Assembly: GCA_951804985.1 (NCBI GenBank)
Contig: OX638132.1
Coordinates: 39,161,056 to 39,225,055 of the forward strand
Direction: 5' to 3'
Source: Dryomyza anilis
Taxonomy: Eukaryota; Arthropoda; Insecta; Diptera; Dryomyzidae
DNA: 64,000 nt
Below are positions 56,395 to 64,000 of the stretch, piece by piece. The notes beneath the pieces were generated by a model. That model saw only the letters and a program-made list of their open reading frames with translations, was not told the origin of the DNA and did not search any database. A program made the translations under genes and the position numbers. The first letter of the stretch is position 1. Every line of letters starts with the position of its first letter.

Positions 56395-58040
56395 TTATTT
56401 TAATTTAATAAATGAACTTTGACAATCGTCCGTCCAAGTGAATTTAACATCTTTTCTAAGTAATTTATTAATTGGTAATGATAATTTTGCCATATTGCTT
56501 ATAAATTTTCTATAATAATTAATCAATCCCAAAAACGCTTGCACTTCTTTTTTATTTCTCGGCACCGGAATATTTTTTCTTGGAAGAATGCCAAATGGCA
56601 TTCTGTTAAATTCGAAATGACCCAGTCCTGTACTAAAAGCTGTTTTTTCCTTATCCCCTTCTTCAACTAGTAACTGATGATAACCACTTGCCAAGTCTAA
56701 AGTTGAAAAATAGCGACTGTGACCTAATTGGTCTAATATTTCGTCGATTCGAGGAATCGGAAATACTTGTTTTATTGTCACGTCGTTCAATTTACGGAAA
56801 TCTATTACTAGCCTCCACTTTTTGTTACCGTCCTTGCCGTTCTTTTTACGAACCAACAACATCGGTGAATTCCAGGGTGATATGCTTGGCGATATAATGC
56901 CGTCATCCAACATTTTATTAACCTGTCTGTTGATTTCATCTCTATGAGTGTGTGGCAATTTGTATTGCTTTTGGTTTATCGGTGGCTGGTTCCACTTTGT
57001 TGCTATTTCATGTTTAAGCGCTGGCGTGTATGTTAATTCATCGCCGTCTAAATGAAAAACATCATGATACGAAATACACATATTTTGTAAAGATGTGATT
57101 TCGTCTTTATTTAAAGTCTCATCAATTTTCATTTCTTCTAATAATTTATTAATTCTGTTTGTAATAATTTCTGAATTTATGCTATTTATTGTAGAATTAT
57201 TGGTATCCGATTCTTTATACTGATTAAAATTCGAAAATTTTGGTTTAAAAGTACTGTCTATTATAATTTCTGTTTCCGTAGCATTTAAAACTGAAACATA
57301 AACTCTATTTTTGCTAACATTCGATATGCTTTCGCCCAAATATACTCCTGGACAAATTTTTGTTTATGTATTAACACTATTGGAATTTTTGTTTTTAAAC
57401 GTAATGATACTATCTTTGCGGTTCTCGCTTGAATTTTAATTTGTTGATTGTAAAAAATATTTTTTATTTCTGTCTGCGATTTCATTGGTACTTTTAATAT
57501 ATGGTTTTTATGTTTATCGAAGAATGTTATTGTTTTGTCTATCGCATTTATTACAGATCGATTCCATAAATTGTCACGTCCGATTATTCCATCAGCTGGT
57601 ACACCTTGTTTAAGTGACACTACATGTAGCATTTGTTGTTGGACTTTGGTGTTCTAACACACCCACCAAAAGCTCCTTTTAAATCCTTTTGTATATTTTC
57701 GTTAAAGTCTGGCAAATTTGTCATTGCATTTTCTTTTACTATACTGGCATCAGCTCCTGAGTCTACCAGTTAAATAAGTCTTCCATTTTTAGCTGCCTCG
57801 CAAGGTACTTCAATGAAAACGTCACTTACATTAGATAAACCCAAGCTATCTCCATGCCCACTGCATATTATGCGATCACCTTCTTCTTCCTTTAATTCAT
57901 ATTTTAATTCATTGGTCTCATCTGTTCTATGGAAATGCAATGGAGTAGTAAATTTGATCACAGTCTCCTCCGACGTCTTGGCTACAATTCCTAACTCTTT
58001 CTGTCCTATATTACTATTATTATTTGCACATCTCCAATTA
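56395..58040 (-). pseudogene. Gypsy-type protease and reverse transcriptase lacking the YxDD region, unit B
   Basis: Same gag-less start, stop before LVDSGADAS and in-frame loss of the YxDD segment as unit A. Small differences: NSEIIT for NSGIIT, ILKVPM for IIKVPM, and LSLPINKLL for LSLLINKLL. Confidence 0.88.
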
Positions 58041-58047
58041 GATTCGT

Positions 58048-58066
58048 GATCCTACCGCCTGCACCA
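58048..58066 (-). promoter_or_regulatory. Primer binding site, unit B
   Basis: Identical to the unit A site; adjoins LTR 3. Confidence 0.75.
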
Positions 58067-58069
58067 AAA

Positions 58070-58677
58070 TGTTGTATTTTAAAAGGTCCTTCTACTAGGA
58101 CTTTAACTTGATCCTATTTATACTTACTGAGTCCTTTTTACTTTCTTTATATTATTTAAAACAACCGGGTCTTTTTTACTTTAAGACACTTTATTTCGCT
58201 TTAAAAGTTGGTTACACTTATACTTAACACTTATTTTTAGACAGTTCAGCTTATCGAAAACAATTGATTCTTAGTCTATACTTAACTTCTACTTAACACC
58301 TCGTATTCTTATAATTTCACAATAAATTGAGTAATTTCATCATGCTAAAATAACTTAGTCAGCGTATTTATAATTTCACAATAAATTGAGTACTTTCATC
58401 ATTCTAAAATAACTAAGTCAGCATTTATTTGTGTGATCTGAGTGACCTATTTAACGTGGGCGTGTATACCTGTGCTATGTTAAGCGATGTGCGCCAAGAC
58501 AATTAAATGCTGTCTGTGTTTAACATGCATAATGCTTAACCCTAAAAGTATGCCATGAAGAAAAATATACTGGTTATGTTATATTGTGGATCATAAGCAC
58601 GCTGTAAGTTCCACGATTATGATACACAACAGTGGATCATATGTAAGCTGAGAACTCTGCGATTATGATACACAACA
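58070..58677 (-). repeat. LTR 3, shared by units B and C
   Basis: 608 bp. It agrees with LTR 2, against LTR 1, at the two sites that distinguish LTR 1. Confidence 0.94.
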
Positions 58678-58679
58678 TA

Positions 58680-58690
58680 CCTCCCCCCTT
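58680..58690 (-). promoter_or_regulatory. Polypurine tract, unit C
   Basis: Same AAGGGGGGAGG as in units A and B. Confidence 0.85.
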
Positions 58691-59185
58691 ATTGAAAAAA
58701 AAAAAAAATATTATTATTAAGAAGAATAATAGTTTTTTTTTTCTTTTGTATTATTTTAATTATTTCTGAAGAGAAAATTATTATTAAAAAGAATAATAGT
58801 TTTTTCTTTTTACATTGTTTTATGTTCTATTAGTTATGAAGTTATGATCTTTACTTATATAATATTTAATGGATATTAGTAAATTAAGGGTTGTAATTTC
58901 CAGTTATATATAATAAAAACCTGGTCCCGATGTTTTCGTTGCTGACTGCTGCTGTTCTGCGGTAGTAGTTCGATGCGCTGTTGTTGTTTCTGACGTATTG
59001 GCTTCTATTTCATGTGACTTCGTTCGTTGACTTGCTATGGGTGTTGTGGTGTTTGGTTTCTGCGTTGTTGATTTCCGCGATGAACCGGGGATTTCTTGCT
59101 GGGAAATGTATTTGACACCATTTCAAGGTTTTCCTTAGCCGCTTCTACATCTATTGTTGCTATTGGTGATTTATTTGTATTAAAT

Positions 59186-60944
59186 TCACGCGGTTTTTAT
59201 TGTTGCTTTATTTTTAATTGTCGAGTAGTAATGTATGTATAATACATATGCTGCTATTATTATTACTAATATCAGCATTAATATGCCGTAAGACGTTTTC
59301 GTTATTTCATTTTGACGATTAAGTAATTCTTTGCGTTCCTGGTTATCAGTTATTTGTAGTAATATTTCGTCGAAATCACGATTCCCATCTCTTAATGCTG
59401 ATCTTATTTTGCTGTGATCTGACACCAAGATCGGTAACGATGTTTGTGATATATTTGAATATGGTAATGATGACCAATTGCCATGTACATTTTCTATTAT
59501 AACCGTATGTTCTTCCTTCTTGTATGTTATATTCCTAATGCTTTGATCTCGTATGGCAGTATCATTTCTTTGTTGTGTAAGTTGCAAGTTTCATTTATGG
59601 ACATCCAACCCAGGCCGGATAGTGTCAATGTGGCTATATTTGACCCACAAACTGCTTCGAAAAAGGCTGGTGTATTGAATTTATACAACCATGTGTTTGG
59701 TGTCCATAGTTTAACTACTAGGCCAGAACTCCTTTTGATTGCAACATGTTCACAGGTATCTTTAATATCTGTTCTGTGTTGAATCTGCGCGACTTCACAT
59801 AGTGTGTTGCTAGTTGTTAGCATGGTTCCTGGACGTTTGCATAGTGTAATTTCTTTGTCCGTATGTTGGCTAACCAAAATGCATTTGCTGTGATCTTCAT
59901 TCGTTAGACCTGTGTATTTGCTCCGGTCTTCTGCTTCTGATATGTTGCCATATGTTGTTTTAACCAATGCATCCCATTCTTCATTAATATTTGTGGGTAT
60001 TGGGTAAATTCTATATAATGTGAACAACAAATCATCAGGTAGTGGTGTCTTGATGACTATTATTAGGCCGTCTGTGTCTGGGAAAACTCGTACTGTTGAT
60101 GCACGGTGCATTTCGAATGATTTTTGTATGAACCACTTCGCCTTTCCTCTTAACGTGAGGCTAGTCAGCATTTCATCTAACTCGCTCTGGTCTATAATTG
60201 TCGGGTGTAATCGTCCCTTGTATAGATCATCATGATTGCCATTTCCATCAGCTGTTGTCCTTGAATTTCAATTAGGTTTGCATTAATTGTAGATTGAATT
60301 TCCAAGGTATCCATCATGAATAGTAAATGACTAACTTGTTGGTTTATTTTTTCGTTTATGTATTTTTGTGTTCTTATTGTTATGTTTAACACATTTTGCA
60401 GATGTTCGACTTCCTTCTTGTTATAATTTGATGAAATCACCGTAATTTGTCTTTTCATAATTTCGTATGTTTTATGTTCATTATCTTCAATGTCATTGAG
60501 ATGTTTATAGATAGTCTCTCTTTCTTTATTGTCCATCAGTCCAAAAGCCCAGTTGAGTCCTTCGCCTATGAAATAGAGTGATCTCTTTTGTCGGTTACTC
60601 TTTATTGTGCGCTTAATTATTTCTTCATTTTTCTGTAGTGTGGCTATTATTGCCATGGTTTCCCGTGTTACTGCTAAACACGATCTTTTTATGCTGGGTC
60701 CGTTTACATTGGAGCTCATTTGTTCGCACATTGTATTTGCCGTGATTATGTATTTGTTGGTCAGCTCCAGGAAATCGTTCAGTTGTAGCGGTTTAAATTT
60801 AGCTATTATCGTCCAATCATCGTTGTAGAACTAAGCATCAGTTGTCTTCTCAAAGAATAATCTTGTATCATTAATTGATGTCTGTGTGATGTTGACTGCT
60901 TCATTGGCTGCCAGCATCAGGACCAGTGTGACAATTCTAATCAT
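59186..60944 (-). pseudogene. Errantivirus F-like envelope protein, unit C (broken)
   Basis: Collinear with units A and B, with identical stop and frame changes, furin-like RQKR and C-terminal transmembrane helix. Start at 60944. Confidence 0.85.
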
Positions 60945-62391
60945 TATATTGGTTTCGCTCTTTATTGCCTATCGTAAAGAGAAAGAGAGGAAATTCCATT
61001 TTTTTTTTTACATATTTAATGGAATCCTTGATCATATCATATATTTTTCTTATAAATATTTCTTATTTCACCTTAATACATCCTGTTAAAGCTATGGCCA
61101 TAATTATACCTTAATTAGTTATAATAGTTAATTTACATATGAGTCAACATGTACTATATGATTTTGTTTAGAAACATATATGTTTGGATATGTTTCTACA
61201 TTTTTGCAATACAAATTGTTTTATTTAGAGTCCCAGTAGTACATGGTTAAATGCTAGTCATATTCAACAATACTTAGCTATTTACTCATGCACTAACTAA
61301 TATTTTAGAAATAAGCGCACGCGACCTCTTAGCATTACATAAATGTATTTGCTATATTAAGTTGTTAAATATTTAGTTTTGTACATCTCAATTATAATAA
61401 TATAATAGTTTGGCGCTACAGTCCTGTATAGAACTTCGGCCGAGCTCTCTCACCATTTTGAGCTGTGCGTGTTATATTTGTACTCAAAGTGGTGGGACCT
61501 ACAGTTTATTGCCGAATTCGAACGGCGGGTGAGAGCTTTTCATAGGCAATGGTTTTACTCTCGTAGGTTTGCCATTTACTGACGAGAGGTAGCGCGGTAT
61601 AGAAAAATGTTTCTATGAAAAGATGTTGTTAGCCCCAGTCCAGGCTTGAACCGGGGACCTTTCGGCTCGCAGTCCAACGCACTAACCACTGAGCTACCGC
61701 GGCAATTGTACTTATTTATTTTCATTACCGTGTAATGATGAATGTAAAACGTTTGTTAGTTTACTATATTAATGCATATCTGCATTAATATATTTAGTTT
61801 CATGAATGAAAATTATGTTAATGATAAAAAATATTAGGCAGTTTTGTCGCTGCACTACCGTATCTCGTTTCAGTTCCAGTACGTTAGTGGCTTCTGCCTG
61901 TAAAGTGCTGAAGTGCATTTAATCGGTTGGCATATGAATATGTTCAAGCCTTCTATATTAATATGAGCTGGGAGCATTGCGCTTTATGCACAATGAACAT
62001 GTATGTTTAAAATGCCATTGAGGTAGGTACTAACCTATCGCAATTTTAGTGACAACGTAATTTTTATACCTTGCAAATTCGTACCTCAAATAATAACTTG
62101 ATTTTCTTATTTGCGATTTGTATTTTGGCAATATTACATTAAATTTGTTGGATTTTATAAATTATTTAAAATCCTTTTTTTTAAATCTATATTTAAAAAA
62201 AAAATATAGTTTTTCTCTATTCATTACTTTGGTAGTTTCAAATTAGTTAGTGCACGAAGCAATACCAGTCATTCTCAATATGTAATACTTAGCTATTCTG
62301 TCCTGCACTAACTATTTGACTTTATTTCAATGATGTTAAAAATTATTGGTTCTTGTTGCAGACAGTGTTTATTTAATTCTACAGTGTTTAT
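60945..62391 (-). other. pol-env spacer with SINE, unit C
   Basis: As in unit B, with unit-specific substitutions near 62013 (AATGCCATTG) and 62147 (AAATTTGTTGG). Confidence 0.6.
61407..61703 (-). mobile_element. tRNA-derived SINE, copy C
   Basis: Same as copy B; tRNA-like head at 61632-61703. Confidence 0.78.
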
Positions 62392-64000
62392 TTAAACTAT
62401 ACTGTTGTATGCTTTTAACAAATTATTATGAAATTTTTTCGCTTTACCCTTGATACAAATCTCAGTCGTTACAGGGCTTTTTATTGAAAGAACCTCATAG
62501 GGTCCCACCCAAACTGGTGAAAATTTATTTTTCCTATTTTGATTTTTTAGTAAAATTTTATCGCCTACTTTGAATGTTATTGGGTGTAATGAGCTATCAT
62601 GGCTTTGCTTAGATTTTTCTTTGGCTCTGGCTAGATTTTGTCGTACGATTTCGTGTGTGCGTTGAATTTGGTATTTTAATAGCTTGTTGCTATCATCGGT
62701 ATTATATACTGGTGAGCATTTGCGTTTTAGATTGGTTGGCATTTCAAAATCGTAATCGTATAAAGTACGGAAAGCCGTTTGCCCGGTGGACATATGCATT
62801 GTATTATTGGGTACATTGCTGTATTTAACCACTGGTCCCAGTTTGATCCATCCTCTTTCGCAAAACTTCGTAAATACTCTGCTAATGGTCGGTGGCTTCG
62901 TTCCAAAGAGCCGTTGGCCTGTGGATGATATGGCGTAATATGTAACTTTTTAATTCCTAACAATTTACACGTGTCCGAAAATAATTTTGAAACAAAATTC
63001 GAACCATTGTCGGTTATCAATACTTTTGGTATGTTATGTCGTGTAATAATTTCGTCGTAAAATGCTTTTGCTACAGTGCTTGCTTCTGCGTCTGGGATAG
63101 CTACGCAGCACATATATTTTGAAAAATCATCTTGAAAAGTTAATATATATTTATTTCCAGATATAGTTTCTGGTAAAATACCTACAAGATCCATGTATAC
63201 TTTATCGAATGGTCGTACAGGCGTATCAGTTAAAACCATTGGCATTTTAGTAAGCCTAGAACTTTTATTTACTTGGCATTTTTGACAATTCTTAACGTAA
63301 TCTTTTATTTGTTTCTGCATACCTTTCCACTTAAATTGTTTTCTGATTCTAAAATATGTTTTCACTGCGCCCTGGTGACCCCCTAATGCTGAGTCATGAA
63401 CGTCTTTTATAACAGTTTTAATTTCCTCTGGGTCAGTTAATAGTAGACTTGAGTTTAATTCGTTCTTGGTGTCTGTTGTTATTTTATCCAGTACTGGCGT
63501 GCTCACTTGTTTTTTGGTTTTTGAAATTTGATTATCTAATTTATTTTGTGTGGTCTTAGACCGTGTTTGGACCGCAGTAATATCTGGTTCTGGATGTGGA
63601 ATTCTACTTAAAGCATCTGCGTTCAAATTCTGTTTACCTGGTTTGTAAGATATTTCGTAATCATATTCTGATAATTTATGCCTGAAACGGGCTAACCTTG
63701 ATGTCAGATCTTTGAGATTTGCTGTGCTACGTAATGGTTGATGATCTGTATAAATTTGAAAATGTGGGCCTAGAAGATAAGCTCTAAAATTTTTCGTTGC
63801 CCAGATTATAGCTAAAAATTCCTTTTCAATGGTGGAGTAATTTTTTTCTGCTCCATTTAATGCTCTACTAGCAAATGCTATTATTCGGTCTCTCCCTACT
63901 TTGCCTTGCGATAGTACCGCGCCTATTGCTTCATTACTTGCATCCGTTGTAAATAAAAAAGGTTTTGTAAAATCTGGATATGCGAGAATGGGTGGTGAAA
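62392..64000 (-). pseudogene. Gypsy-type RNase H and integrase, unit C (runs off the window)
   Basis: Same frames and the same integrase frameshift (near 62815) as unit B, with Ser at ITDNGSNF. The window ends in the RNase H region, so protease, reverse transcriptase and the outer LTR of this unit are not seen. Confidence 0.88.

Larger units (their letters stand above)
42846..64000 (-). mobile_element. Tandem array of a defective errantivirus-like Ty3/gypsy element (three units, last incomplete)
   Basis: Three LTRs (42846, 50457, 58070) at spacings of 7611 and 7613 bp alternate with three internal regions in the same orientation. The units are almost identical; a few substitutions and a 2-bp T-run difference separate them. 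They share the same gag loss, reverse-transcriptase deletion and env breaks. Order on the minus strand: LTR, primer site, protease, reverse transcriptase, RNase H, integrase, a 1.4-kb spacer with a SINE, env, purine tract, LTR. Such shared-LTR arrays arise by recombination between LTRs, unequal exchange, or insertion of multimeric or circular forms, not by independent insertions. The right end is outside the window. Confidence 0.93.

Noticed and set aside
42846..64000. Three independent gypsy insertions
   Set aside because: Only one LTR lies between consecutive units, there is no host sequence or target duplication between them, and all units share the same lesions.

Overview
The window reads as heterochromatin-like, AT-rich DNA of a higher (schizophoran/calyptrate-type) fly. 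The evidence is the set of repeats: a CR1/Jockey-group LINE, an RTE-like LINE, an I/LOA-type LINE, a Penelope-like element, a BEL/Pao fragment, an errantivirus-like Ty3/gypsy element with an F-like envelope and a tRNA-Ser-like primer site, DD37E mariners, hAT-, PIF- and TA-type MITEs, and a dispersed repeat with a (GTCT)n core. I find no complete host gene; the only possible host sequence is one 98-nt candidate exon (34112-34209).

Region 1 (1-13.6 kb) is a giant inverted repeat, arms of about 5.2 kb (about 1140-6361 and 7320-12530) around a spacer of about 1 kb. Each arm holds, from the inside out, a LINE, a dispersed repeat inside that LINE, an AT-rich flank, a Penelope remnant and a DD37E mariner inserted in the Penelope. 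The inner 0.2 kb of the two mariners is identical, while their outer parts are diverged and have unlike flanks. The outer breakpoint of the inversion therefore seems to lie inside mariner DNA.

Region 2 (13.6-42.8 kb) is a graveyard of nested elements: an RTE-like LINE with a 16-bp target duplication (15221-18129), a hAT-type MITE with an 8-bp duplication (19140-20067), a hAT-like element splitting a SINE (20728-23800), a second CR1/Jockey-type LINE carrying two MITEs (26142-30330), a fold-back repeat, an I/LOA-type LINE, a possible DUF4780-like fragment, a BEL/Pao tail and a second RTE fragment.

Region 3 (42846-64000, running off the edge) is a head-to-tail array of at least three near-identical units of 7.61 kb, all on the minus strand and sharing 608-bp LTRs: LTR-internal-LTR-internal-LTR-internal. 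All copies examined share the same lesions: no gag, a stop before the protease motif, a reverse transcriptase lacking its YxDD segment (seen in two copies), a frameshift in integrase, and stop/frameshift lesions in env. A tRNA-derived SINE sits between pol and env in every copy. The array therefore arose by copying an already dead element in place.

From 13.6 kb to the end every retroelement whose orientation can be read lies on the minus strand. Together with the long hairpin, this makes the window a candidate small-RNA source locus (flamenco-like piRNA cluster and/or hairpin RNA). That is inference from layout only.
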